This document shows, piece after piece, positions 21,772 through 32,031 of a stretch of DNA of 64,000 nt (its first letter is position 1; every line of letters starts with the position of its first letter). Origin of the DNA: Euclidia mi. Taxonomy: Eukaryota > Arthropoda > Insecta > Lepidoptera > Erebidae. A program made the translations under genes and the position numbers. The stretch spans positions 26,324,807-26,388,806 of the forward strand of contig OX123190.2 in assembly GCA_944739405.2 (NCBI GenBank). Direction: 5' to 3'. The notes under the pieces were generated by a model, which saw nothing but the letters and a program-made list of their open reading frames with translations, was not told where the DNA came from and made no database searches.

Positions 21772-22085
21772 TCAATACTATGTATTAACTAATAAATAAT
21801 ACAAATTATTTATTGTTGATAATATTTTAATAATTTAGTAACTAAATACAAGGTATTATTCACCGAGATTTACGGTTGACCTTGTATAACAGCATATATG
21901 CCTGAGCGCTGGGTGCTCTCCGTTCTCTATCTCGAAAAGGGTTGAGCGTACAGAAAAAGAGTTGAGACAAAAGTTGTGGCAATTTTTTTTATTTTTTTAA
22001 TCTTTAATTTTCATAATAAATGTTGAAGTGATTGGAACCATAGAAACGGAGATAATTGCAAAATACCGATTTTCGTGACCTTCCG

Positions 22086-22134
22086 CGTCGTAAGTTATTC
22101 GAGGTCAAAACCTCGAATAACTTACGACGCAGAC
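22086..22134. repeat. Hairpin in the right arm of the transposon
   Basis: GCGTCGTAAGTTATTCGAGGT and its complement are separated by a few bases. The left arm contains only one copy of this sequence, so the right arm gained, or the left arm lost, the second half. Confidence 0.7.
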
Positions 22135-22400
22135 ACGCGATAATATGAGACTTTTTAGACAACTTTTAGAACGCCAAAATGAAGCTGTATACGAGTTTCC
22201 AGCTTTTCACCTCAAATTCCGAGGTGAAACCCTAAAGTGACTGGACTACTACAAATAATAAAACCACCACTGCGTTTGGATGCTAGTATATTACTGAAAT
22301 TTGAAATAAAAAGTACAGAACATAGAACATAGATATTCGTTCGGAAACTGATATTTACATATATAACACTCACCCTGCTCAACATTTGATGCGGTCTTGT

Positions 22401-22461
22401 CCAAAGTGCGTACTTGTCTTGTCTCATGTGTCTTACACGAGACAAGACAAGTACGCAATTT
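22401..22461. repeat. Strong inverted repeat, 25-base arms
   Basis: GCGTACTTGTCTTGTCTC (22408-22425) pairs perfectly with GAGACAAGACAAGTACGC (22439-22456); CCAAA and TTTGG extend the arms past a 2-base mismatch. The loop is 13 nt. It lies 28 bases outside the gypsy B target repeat. It may be a small foldback element. Confidence 0.75.
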
Positions 22462-23080
22462 GGATTATTAATCCACGTTCACAATTTCACATTCTAAATC
22501 ACACGTCTTTGGTGATCTTATAAAATTATTTATATTATGATACCGACAACATTGATAGGAAAACAAAAGACGTTTACACAACCGAAAATTTAAGCATCTT
22601 TATCAATTACAACACTTAGGACACAATCTTTGTAAAATTTAATCCTCGTTACATCGTCATTTTACCCTTTCGCCCCAATGTTGACAATTTACTTAGTCAC
22701 GCCACTATCAGAGATTCCGAGGCGACCCATACAAAAATATGAAATGAAACCGCCAGAAAAATCATAATTAAACAGCTTAAAAGGGGTAAACCAACAAAAT
22801 GTTAACTTAAAAAATATGGTAACTGTTAAAATTAAACAAACAATATCGTTGTGTACCAAACGGGGCCGACTTGCTGTCGTTCCGTGAAAATGGGCTATTG
22901 CCTCTAAATGTACCAAGTTTAAACAATGATTAGAATCTGGATTTATAGTAATTTGCAATATAAATGTTAATGGAATCGGTTAATAACCTCCTTCAGAAGT
23001 ACCGCCTTTATCTATCTGAGATTATCTATATTGTTTTTTTATTCGATTGTAACTTGTATATAAAGCTTAATATAGGCTTA
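22462..23080. other. AT-rich stretch, nothing recognised
   Basis: A minus-strand frame at 22689-22958 has no known motif and is not called. It borders the LINE tail. Confidence 0.35.
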
Positions 23081-23448
23081 AAATTGAATAAGAATAGAAT
23101 AAGAATAAGAAAATTTATTTGCTCAGACATGTGTATGACATACAGAATTAAATAATACATGCATGCAAGATCTTAATAACTAGAAGTGGATCATGACATG
23201 TCTGTCATTTCTCATGACGTGCAAATATCTATCATACAATTTTATTAATTTATTATTGGATTAATTACTTTGAAAATATATAAATATACATTAAATAACA
23301 GTTATTATTAAAAATTGTTTTAAAATCTATTACATTATGTAGTTAGTTAGGTATTATTATGTTCCGTTTCGAGTGTCACACAATACAATATATAATTATG
23401 ATGATTTATTACATTCATGTCATAGTTCATATTTATTTTCTTTAATAG

Positions 23449-26280
23449 TCAAAATGTATCGTTTAGAAACTCTGTAACACAATAGTAGGCTTTTTGTGCC
23501 AATAACAATTTCATCGTTTGTTTAAGTTGTGGTACAGTTTTCTCTTTCCAACTTTTGGGCAATTTATTATATATAATTGGTGCCATGCAAATAACACTCT
23601 TGCGCATAAGTGCAGTTTTTGATGCAGGTACACACAGTTTGCTATCATCACGTCTATTTCTTGGAAATTTGTCTGCCATACGAGGAAACAGATTAGGATT
23701 TGTTTTTACGAACATTACCATTTCCAGTATGTAAAGTGAGGGTAATGTTAATATACGATATTTAATGAAATAATTTTTACAACTATCGGTAGTTTTTAGA
23801 TTAAACATGGATCGCAAGCAGTACTTTTGTCGTTTAAAAATTATATCCCTATCTGTTGAGTTTCCCCAGAAAATAACACCATATCTAGTGATGGACTCAA
23901 CTAAACCATAATACGCCGTTAAAAGCGCTTCTATATTTAGGGAACGGGATAATTTATATAACGCATATGCACCACTGCTTATTCTTTTTGCTAAAGCCTC
24001 AATATGAGCTTTCCAATTTAAGTTGCTATCAATTGTTAAACCTAAAAATTTTGTTGTATTAGCTGTCTGTATTTTACTATTATTATATTCAATGTCAAGA
24101 TTACAAAATAATGATGTCCGTTGTCTAAAATGCATAATCAAAGTTTTATTAATATTGATTTTTAAATTATTATTATTCAGCCACGTTACTGCTTCAATCA
24201 ATGTATTTTTTATGTCCGTTTCATATGTGTCCTTATTCTCGCATGGTATAGTGATCGTACTGTCATCAGCAAACAATGTCATGGGATGTTTTACGGATTT
24301 CGGGAAGTCATTAATATAGAGTGTAAACATGGGTGGTCCTATTACACTACCTTGCGGAACACCATAAGGGACAGTACGCTCGCATGACGTGAAGATCTCT
24401 TCACGCTTGGAGCTCATATTTATTCTGCTGATTTGCGTTACTTGCTTTCTGTCATGAAGGTAAGATTGAATTAGCTTAAGTACGTTGCCTCTTATACCAT
24501 ATGCGTCTAGTTTCTTCAGTAATATGCTATGTTGGACATAGTCGAATGCCTGTGTCATGTCGCAGAAAATGGCACAGACTGGGGTTTTTTTGTCCATGTT
24601 TGACAGAACTGTATGCAGAAAGTCGTAAATAGCCAAGTTAATTGATTTTTTCTCCCTAAATCCTTTCTGTTCATCACAGAGTATATGATTTTTTTCCAAA
24701 TATGTATTAAGTTCTCGGCAAATATATTTTTCAAAAATTTTTGAAATTATTGGTATTAATGATATTGGCCTGTAAAATTCTATTTGCTCCCTATCCTGTT
24801 TCTTAAATATAGGTTTTACTATTGATTTTTTTAGTGCATTCGGAAATATACCTTCACTGATACTTAAATTAATAATGTAGCTTATGGGGCTACAGATTTG
24901 CTTAGCTACACTCTTTACAATTTTAGTACATATGCTGTCATATCCTACACTGTTACTATTTTTTAAGGCCGCAATAATTTTAAATATATCAATTGGTAGA
25001 CTTGGTGCCATGAACATTGAATCTTTCCTGGCTAAAATATGTTTAGTAACTGCAGTTCCTGAGCTAGTCATAGGTTCAATTTTATCTATAAAGTAATCGT
25101 TAAATATGTTTGCAATAATTTTAGAGTCAGTAATCGTTTCATTATTATATCTAATTTGATTTATTGTGTTTTTTGGTAAATTTAGTTTTGTTTCGTTTAT
25201 TATTTCCCAAGTAGTCTTAGATCTATTTTGCGATGTCTTTATTTTATATACATTCTGCGCGCGTTGAGTTAAATAAATTATTTTTTTGAGCAATTTAGAA
25301 TAACTTTTAAATATATGTTTATTCATTGCGGTAGGTTTTTGTCTATATTGCCATAACAATTGTCGTTTTCTTTTGCTACATACTGTTATACCATGTGATA
25401 CCCAATTAGGTCTTCTTTTCATTTTTGCTGAGATTAAAGTTTCAGGAAAGCACTGTGTGTATAGGAAAGAGAACATTTCTATGAAGGCATTGTAGGCAAT
25501 GTTAGGGTCCTTAGCTTCATACACTTCGGCAAAAGATAGGCTACTGAGGTAGGATTTAAATTTATCAGTGTTCTCTTTACTATAGTCCCGTCTAGTGGTT
25601 TGCCAATTTGTAATGCTTGCAGTGCTAATCGGGCAGTTTAGTAGTTGTGCTGTATGGTCAGACAAAGCCAGTTCCAAAACCATAGCTTTAGGACACCTAT
25701 TCAAATTATGCGCAAAATTGTCAATGCATGTCTTGCTCTTTAAACGAGTCGGTTGACGTATAGATAATTTTAAATTAAAATTCAATAATAAATTTTCAAA
25801 CTCTAGAGACTGCTTGTTTTTATTTAATATATCTATATTAAAATCACCCGCCAGTATAACATTTTTAAATGGTTTTTTTAACAGAACACATAATAATATC
25901 TCTAATCTACTTATAAATTCATTAAAATTACTTGGATTTGGTACTCTATATACACATACAATTGCAATTTTATAATTTACCAGTTCTATGGCGCAACATT
26001 CAAAAATACCTGTTATAGATAATTTTGCAATTTTGGGTAATTCTCTCCACTGATAACCCTTTTTTATAAGTATGCATGCACCACCTCTTTTACTTTCCTT
26101 ACGACTAAAGCAGGCAGCTAAACAATAGTTTGGTATATTAAGATGGACTTCATAGCCGTCCATCATGAAGTGCTCCGTAATGCATAATATATCTACTTGT
26201 ATACTTTTTTCTAATAACTCATATAGGCACACTGTCATCATTTCAGATTTTGTTAGAAGTCCTGCAATGTTTTGGTGCAT
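23449..26280 (-). CDS. LINE ORF2: endonuclease plus reverse transcriptase
   Basis: ORF2 nicks the target and copies the element RNA there. The first ATG is at 26280 (the frame is open from 26301). Numbering from the frame opening: residues 1-220 are an apurinic-type endonuclease with HQNI (9-12), ITEH (41-44), GDFNID (152-157) and LALSDH (211-216). Residues 450-700 are RT: YRPISLIP (510), DMTQAFDYV (581), PYGVPQGSVIGP (645) and the catalytic FADD (677-680). The remaining 250 residues are the thumb and C-terminal region. There is no RNase H. Length, about 940 residues, is normal. No stop or frameshift was found, which is rare in this window. The clade (CR1, jockey, Daphne or similar) is not settled. 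Confidence 0.9.
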   Translation of the reverse strand: MHQNIAGLLTKSEMMTVCLYELLEKSIQVDILCITEHFMMDGYEVHLNIPNYCLAACFSRKESKRGGACILIKKGYQWRELPKIAKLSITGIFECCAIELVNYKIAIVCVYRVPNPSNFNEFISRLEILLCVLLKKPFKNVILAGDFNIDILNKNKQSLEFENLLLNFNLKLSIRQPTRLKSKTCIDNFAHNLNRCPKAMVLELALSDHTAQLLNCPISTASITNWQTTRRDYSKENTDKFKSYLSSLSFAEVYEAKDPNIAYNAFIEMFSFLYTQCFPETLISAKMKRRPNWVSHGITVCSKRKRQLLWQYRQKPTAMNKHIFKSYSKLLKKIIYLTQRAQNVYKIKTSQNRSKTTWEIINETKLNLPKNTINQIRYNNETITDSKIIANIFNDYFIDKIEPMTSSGTAVTKHILARKDSMFMAPSLPIDIFKIIAALKNSNSVGYDSICTKIVKSVAKQICSPISYIINLSISEGIFPNALKKSIVKPIFKKQDREQIEFYRPISLIPIISKIFEKYICRELNTYLEKNHILCDEQKGFREKKSINLAIYDFLHTVLSNMDKKTPVCAIFCDMTQAFDYVQHSILLKKLDAYGIRGNVLKLIQSYLHDRKQVTQISRINMSSKREEIFTSCERTVPYGVPQGSVIGPPMFTLYINDFPKSVKHPMTLFADDSTITIPCENKDTYETDIKNTLIEAVTWLNNNNLKININKTLIMHFRQRTSLFCNLDIEYNNSKIQTANTTKFLGLTIDSNLNWKAHIEALAKRISSGAYALYKLSRSLNIEALLTAYYGLVESITRYGVIFWGNSTDRDIIFKRQKYCLRSMFNLKTTDSCKNYFIKYRILTLPSLYILEMVMFVKTNPNLFPRMADKFPRNRRDDSKLCVPASKTALMRKSVICMAPIIYNKLPKSWKEKTVPQLKQTMKLLLAQKAYYCVTEFLNDTF

Positions 26281-26293
26281 AATATATACATTT

Positions 26294-27508
26294 TTATTCA
26301 CGAAAAAAATTAGTCGCTGGTGTTATGTTTTCAGCTGACTGGTTCATGTCATCTATTTTGTTGACTACTACGTGTTTGTTAGATTCAAAGTTAACCTGGA
26401 CATACTTGTTTTCAAAGGACTTTTTACATTTATTTTGTATAGTTTGTTCATATTGATAGAGTTTGAAATGATAATTTAGACATAATATTTCTTTTAACAG
26501 TGATCTGCCAAGGTTTACTACGTAAGTTCGTCCCCTTGGTAGCAATCTAGAGTAGTTCATATCCATATACAGTACATTTTTATATTTATTACATACAAAT
26601 CTAAGTAGATAGTTAAGTTTGGCTTCTTGTAGAAACCTGTTTTTGGGTACCTCTGAGATGATCACGTTGGTATTCGAAGTTATTGCTAGCCAACGGTGTA
26701 GATTTATATCGAGATCGTAGGGATTTTTGTCGCTGCATCCACCCAGTACTATGACGTAGTCGTTTTTAGTCAGGTTGCTGATGTGGTTCTTATTGCATTG
26801 CAGAATCTCACTCAATGCCGCACCTGGTTTGAGATAGGAAACTACAGCATACTCAGGTCCCAGGAGATCCTGCAGTACGTCGCGTAAGCCCCGTCCCTGA
26901 CCATCTCCGAGTATAACCACTCTGTGACAGCTGTTCCGACGCCCAATCAATTCACCTTCTGATGACCGATGCTGAATCTCCTTGCCGATTCCGTTGTTTT
27001 TGCAAGGACATGGTGTGGCCGCTTGGATGTGCGCATCTCTCTCCGATTGATCCTGCTGTGTCATGTGTTTGCTGGGCTGCTCTACAGTGATTTTTGGCAA
27101 AATATATTTGGTTGGTAGACGCAGAGGAGAATGACGGGAGGTGTTTACTCTCATATTCAAAACTCTCCTTGAGATGGGAGTCGAGTTGCTTTTCTTCAGT
27201 TGTGGAGTAGCGTTGCTGATTTCTTTTAGTAACTCTATTTGACGTTGCTGATCCTGTATCTCTTGTTTCAATTTTGAATTCTCATAGGTAAGATTATCTA
27301 TTTCTTTATCAGCACTTAGTAATTTTTCTTTAATTTCCTTAATTTCCTGTCTGAAATCTTCCACAAATGATTGATTGCTTATTTGTGTAGCGCTTTGTAC
27401 GCTCATCATACTAGAATCTAGCATAGTCGAGTTTAATATGTCTTGATGCGACAAGTTAGTTTGTGACTGCGACCTGGCTAGTTTGTTTCTATAAGTAATA
27501 TTTTCCAT
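26294..27508 (-). CDS. LINE ORF1 with coiled coil and SGNH-like domain
   Basis: The first ATG is at 27508 (MENITYRNK), giving about 404 residues. Near residues 55-105 (from the ATG) a heptad-rich EIKEKLLSADKEIDNL stretch predicts a coiled coil, typical for trimerising ORF1 proteins. From about residue 195 an SGNH-hydrolase-like fold is suggested by VVILGDGQGRGLRDVL, KPGAALSEIL and NDYVIVLGGCSDKN. In that family the first block is GDS; here it is GDG, so the catalytic serine is missing. Its TAA stop lies at 26294-26296, within 20 bases of the ORF2 ATG. ORF1 proteins bind element RNA; esterase-type ORF1 is known in CR1-group LINEs. Confidence 0.8.
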   Translation of the reverse strand: MENITYRNKLARSQSQTNLSHQDILNSTMLDSSMMSVQSATQISNQSFVEDFRQEIKEIKEKLLSADKEIDNLTYENSKLKQEIQDQQRQIELLKEISNATPQLKKSNSTPISRRVLNMRVNTSRHSPLRLPTKYILPKITVEQPSKHMTQQDQSERDAHIQAATPCPCKNNGIGKEIQHRSSEGELIGRRNSCHRVVILGDGQGRGLRDVLQDLLGPEYAVVSYLKPGAALSEILQCNKNHISNLTKNDYVIVLGGCSDKNPYDLDINLHRWLAITSNTNVIISEVPKNRFLQEAKLNYLLRFVCNKYKNVLYMDMNYSRLLPRGRTYVVNLGRSLLKEILCLNYHFKLYQYEQTIQNKCKKSFENKYVQVNFESNKHVVVNKIDDMNQSAENITPATNFFRE

Positions 27509-27645
27509 TATATTTTGAATTTTCGAAGAAAGGAAAAATGTTTTCAAAATTAGGTATAATTATCCAATATTTCTTTTAATATGTTGTTTGTAGTTGTGTA
27601 AGTTTTTGTAAAAAACAAAAAATAAAAAACAAAAAGCAACTTTTT

Positions 27646-27711
27646 CAATGGACTCGAACGTGCGACTCTTAGATCGCGGTGTATAGCTTTCCGCCTCCAC
27701 GCCACAGTTGT
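27646..27711 (-). promoter_or_regulatory. tRNA-like sequence upstream of LINE ORF1
   Basis: On the minus strand TGGCGTGGAGGC resembles a pol III A box and ACGTTCGAGTCCATT a B box, about 40 bases apart, with ORF1 beginning about 140 bases downstream. It could be an internal promoter, a SINE remnant or a chance neighbour. Confidence 0.4.
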
Positions 27712-27759
27712 TAGTATGTAGAGCGGTGAAATAGTGACTCCCAAAGTACTAAACTTCTC

Positions 27760-28910
27760 ATTTGTTTTTATGTTGTAAATGTAGGTGGATTTAAAATTTG
27801 GTTAGAGATTTTTCACTAACGTTCTTGAGCAACTTTACTTTTAGAAACACTTTTAATCATTTAATGATGTTATTATTGCGTAAGTAATCTGCACTTTTTG
27901 GTGATTGTGTCCAAACCTTTTAGTCACTGTCAATTAACTATTAGTTTATTATCACAAACACTGTTGTCATATGTGACACTTGCTTTACGTGTATCACTAT
28001 TTTGGTTGTTGTTTTTAACACTATTACTGTTCTATTATTACTACTAACGTGTGAAATAGTTTATTACCGTGTTATAATTGTTATTGTTGCAATTTTACGA
28101 TATATTTGCGACTTTAAATATTTTTAAACTTAAAAATACACCAGAGCTTTGTTGACCGTGCGCGAGCGAGACGGTATGATTGAGTCCTGTTATCTCGAAC
28201 AGTTTAGTAGGCAAGGTTTGTAGGGCACTACCTCTACTTCCTACTGGCATAGGACTAAAAACAAACACCAGAAACAGCTAGTGAGCCTTAAGGAATGACA
28301 CAGAAGGATCGCTTCTTTATTTCACAAATTTACTTATCGAAATATTCTGATGGTACAAGTACACTTCAACAGCATGAAATCGAGCCATATGCCTAATATG
28401 CAATTGAGTATCTTCTTATAATATTACAATATCACAAATACAAATAAAATCCCGTTTTTAAAAGCATTTCCGTCTAATATTATATTCCTACGAATGCTTC
28501 ACGAGCATTCTGCTTGAATGCGCCAAGTGTCAAGTGTGAACTAACCGCTAAATATCGCTGAATTGTCGGTTAAACTAGTCCTGCTAGACTATGGAACTAA
28601 GTCAACAGTAGAGAAAGCTTGTCATTAATTTCTGTTGTCTTCCAATAATATAAATAAATATAAATTATACTTAAACAACATAATTATTAACGATGACCAT
28701 GGCATAGTAAAAAAATAATAGTATGTAGCTTCATACAAATGGGCCGCCGCCGGTTACTTGATACTTGATGGCACGGGCTGTTTCCGCAACTCCACGTCTT
28801 GGCGTGTATTTTGCGTGCGGGTGGGAATGGTGTCGTCATTCGAGCCACCCCAGTTCTTCGAGGAAGGCCAGCAGACTCTTGATGTGGCCCACGGCCTCCC
28901 TCAGGGTGCT
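27760..28910. other. AT-rich interval between two LINEs
   Basis: The right part (about 28740-28910) is likely the 3' end of the LINE that follows on the minus strand. The rest shows no recognisable element. Confidence 0.35.
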
Positions 28911-31900
28911 TTATCTGGTCAGGTACTGCTGCCTGTAATGTGCGACCTCAGGGCAGTCGAGGAGCAGGTGGGCTGCCGTCTCGTCTGCTGCCATACAGGC
29001 CCTGCACAGCGGGCTGTCGGTGATACCTATATTAAATAGGTGTTTATTAAAGAATCCGTGTCCTGTGTAGGCGGCCGTGACTGTCCGTAGTTGTTGTTTG
29101 GACAGCCGGAGGATTTGTTTGGCTATCTTACCGTTTACTGCGGGAAGAGCCTCCTTGGCCTGCCTACATGTTTCAATACCAATCCAGGACTGGTTGTGTT
29201 TGGTCCTGGTCCTATTTCTTACCAGGTTGCGATAAAAACCAGAAGGGAGGGGAATAATGGGCTCGGGTCCCACCATCTCTAAAGTAGCCCCTCTTCTGGC
29301 AAGTACGTCGGCTGCGTCATTCCCGTTTGAGCCACTGTGGCCTTTGACCCATTGCAGTGTTAATTTATTTAGTTTACCTACCTCTGTTAGTTTCTGGTGA
29401 CATTCAAGCGTGAGTGCCGAGGTGATAGTATGGCTTTTGAGGGCTGAGAGGACAGCCTTACTATCTGAGAGGATCCTAATGGATCGTTCCCTTACCTCAC
29501 GTGCCATGATTGCTGTGGCAGCTAGGATTATGCCAAAACATTCGGCCTGGTAGACCGTGTTGTAGGCTCCCAGCGGTGCTGCGATGTTGATGTTTAGGTC
29601 CTCGGAGAATACTCCTGAACCCGTACCTGTATCTGTTTTAGACCCATCTGTGAAGATCGTGAGCTCGTTGTGGTTAACTGCTCCTTCGTGTAGGTCCTCG
29701 TATAGTTGGATTTTGTATTTCTTGTCGAAAACAAATTGTTTCGGTATACGGTCGCCAATGGCTTGTGTGATAGGAACTTCTTTAAAGAGTGTATTTAAGT
29801 TGTTAGTGTGCGGTGTGTTCGTGTCTTTCCAGAGCTTCAGGGCTCATAGCCGGACTGCCGAAATCGTTGTTTCCTGTTGTATGAACAGGTGCAGTGGAGG
29901 CAGGTCCAGCAACACTTCAAGTGCCGCTGTTGGCGTTGTTTTCATACAGCCCGTGGCCGCTAGGCATGCAAGTCTTTGAAGCTTTTGAAGCTTGTTGGCG
30001 GCCGTTAATAGGTTTATCCGAGGCCACCACACTACTGTGCCGTAGCTTACCATCGGACGTATTATTGTCTTAAAGAGCCATAAGACAATTTTGGGGGATA
30101 GGCCCCAGCGTTTACCTATCATCTTCTTGCACTGCCAGATAATGATGCTGGCTTTATTGAGCTTATTTTCTATGTGGCAGTTCCATGTCAATTTGCTGTC
30201 GAGAGTGACACCCAGGTACTTGACCTCGGTAGACAGCTTAAGCTCTGTATCAAATAACCTGGGCAATCGGTAAGTACCCAGCGCGCGCTTGTGTGTGAAC
30301 ATAACTAGTTCGGTCTTGGTCGGGTTTACAGATAATTCGTTCTCATTACACCACCACTCTACTATGCGTAGGCTTGTTGGGTTAGGTCGTACACTGTACT
30401 GGTTACCTTACCTGAGGTGAGTATGGTTAGATCATCTGCATAACCTATTGTATAGAAGTATCTCGTGTTGAGTTTGTCTATGAGTTCATTGATGACTAAG
30501 TTCCACAATAGCGGGGAGAGTGCACCTCCCTGCGGGCACCCTTTAGTTATCAAGGCTGTCTGAGTGTCGCCTTGCAGGTGCACTACCCTTTTGCTGAGCA
30601 TGTTTTGGATCCACTGTATGAGCATCTGATCCACACCATGCCTGGCTAGGGCGTTACTTATGCTGGAAAAGTTTGTCTTGTCGAAGGCTCCTTCTATGTC
30701 GATGAAGGTGCCCAGGCAGATGCTTTTTTGTTGTATAGCAGCTGCTATCTGGTTCACGACCTGATGTAAGGCCGATTCCGTCGAATTCCCTGAGCTGTAT
30801 GCATGTTGGTTGGTATGTAAGGGTAGGTGCTTAAGAGCCCCACTTCTTAGTTCCCTCTCGCAATGCCTTTCCAAGGCTTTAAGCATGAAGGAGGTCAGGC
30901 TTATTGATCTAAAGGACTTTGCATGGGTATAGTCTGTTTTTCCTGGTTTTGGTATGAAGATTAGTTTGACTTCCCTCCACCTCTTCGGTACATATCTGAG
31001 GGCCAGGCTAGCCCTCATGATTGCCAGAAGTCTTTTAAGGACAGGTTCCCCTCCCCATTGTTATAACCCTGGGAAGATGCCATCCAGTCCGGCTGCTTTG
31101 AAGGGGTGGAAGATATCGATGGCCCATCGGAGTTTTTCTTCTGTGACCACGTTGTTTGCGTGACTTCATTCATGTTCGGTTGCTACTGTTGGTGTATCGT
31201 GCCACGTTATTACCGGGGTGAGGACGCAGCCTGGGAAGTGTGTTTCGAGTAGGATGCGTCTTGTCTCCTCCTGCGATGTGGTGTATGTGTTATCCGGCTT
31301 ACGGAGAGTACCTGGTGCAACCGTTGGTTGCTGGGCCAGTAGTTTCCTTACCCGGTTTGCTTGTTGGCAGGATTCAATGCTCCCACAGAATTTCCTCCAT
31401 CCCATGGTACGTCTGAATCTGAGGCATTTTCTGTAGTCTGATTTGGCCGCTTTATAAGCGTCCCAATCTGCGTCCGCGCTTGTGTTCATTGCCCTATTTA
31501 GAGACTTTCTTACCTTCTTGCGCTTACGTTCAAGATCAGCGCCCCACCAGGGTTGTTTCCCCGGGGTTGAAGGCGGAGTGGTTTCCGGGCAAGCTGCAAA
31601 ATAGCTGTCTAGCATCGACTGCGTCAGTATACTTACCTGATCGTCGATCTGTTCAGTGTCACCCAGTACCGGCGGCGTGGCCGTAAGGGTAAGTTTCTCT
31701 TTAAGTGGTAAGACATACTTTGCTTTGTCAGTGTTGTGTGGTTTCCTGCGGGGCTGTGTGGGCTGTATATCGGCTTTCATGGAGAAGCTCATACATCTGT
31801 GGTCTGAGCATGATGCCTCTTTCGAGACGTGCCATCCCTTGATGCGTTCAGCCCTCCTTCTGTTGCGAGAGTTAAGTCGATAATTGTCTGACTACGTTTA

Positions 31901-32012
31901 GTGACGAAGGTGGGCTCCGTACCTGTGTTTAATAGGGTAAGATTAGTGGTGAATAAGTATTCAACCAATGACTTACCCCTGTTATTGCCATTTGGCTATG
32001 ATGGAGGTTGAT
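28911..32012 (-). pseudogene. ORF2 of an I/LOA-like LINE: broken endonuclease, RT, RNase H
   Basis: Minus strand, in order: LQINLHHSQMA (endonuclease start, about 32010), then an abrupt join to GKSLVEYLFTTNLTLLNT, so the middle of the endonuclease is deleted. 31792-31166 is the linker. RT at 31018-30362 shows FIPKPGKTDY, IDIEGAFDKT, CPQGGALSPLLW and the catalytic YADD. After a frameshift near 30390 the RT end is at 30302-29844 (TEVKYLGVTLDSKLTW). RNase H lies at about 29730-29300 with FTDGSKTD, YQAECFG, LSDSKAVL and GNDAADVLAR, all catalytic residues kept; a Cys/His region ends the protein. In-frame stops lie near 31166 and 29844. The RNase H indicates the I/LOA/Outcast side of the LINE tree. 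Confidence 0.85.
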
Positions 32013-32031
32013 TTGTAGGCATCTGACGTCA

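Larger units (their letters stand above)
19204..22246. mobile_element. Long-TIR DNA transposon in the LTR
   Basis: Both ends read GTCCAGTCACTTTAGG inward and are flanked by TA (19202-19203 and 22247-22248). Inward of the tips the two arms keep matching for about 450 bases (plus strand to about 20265 on the left, from about 21775 on the right), ignoring a 0.65-kb insertion in the left arm. Shared text includes AGCTGGAAACTCGTATAC and TAAGTTATTCGAGGT. TA targets suggest Tc1/mariner-like or related enzymes, but no transposase is seen. Two small frames lie in the core. Confidence 0.8.
16977..22368 (-). mobile_element. Gypsy element B, deleted and hit by nested insertions
   Basis: Read on the minus strand: 5' LTR, primer site, gag start, RT, RNase H, pol tail, polypurine tract, 3' LTR. 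The 5-bp repeat CTCAC (plus strand) lies at 16972-16976 and 22369-22373, directly outside both LTR tips, so the outer limits are secure. A 3,043-bp DNA transposon sits inside the 5' LTR. Parts of gag, the protease, half of RT and most of the integrase have been deleted. No envelope gene is present. Confidence 0.9.
19192..22368 (-). repeat. 5' LTR of gypsy element B, split
   Basis: Plus-strand pieces 19192-19203 and 22247-22368 together match the 126-bp LTR at 16977-17102. The interruption is a DNA transposon at a TA site, so this LTR predates it. Confidence 0.85.
23081..27760 (-). mobile_element. LINE with two open ORFs (CR1/jockey group)
   Basis: Two complete ORFs in the order ORF1-ORF2 overlap slightly. 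The 3' end (left) is taken at the TTCTTATTCTTATTC-type repeat, read on the minus strand (23081-23115), which would serve as a microsatellite tail. The 5' limit is placed just beyond a tRNA-like stretch at 27646-27711. No target duplication was found, so both limits are approximate. Confidence 0.65.

Noticed and set aside
23449..26301. ORF2 starting at 26301
   Set aside because: That codon is GTG; the first ATG is at 26280.
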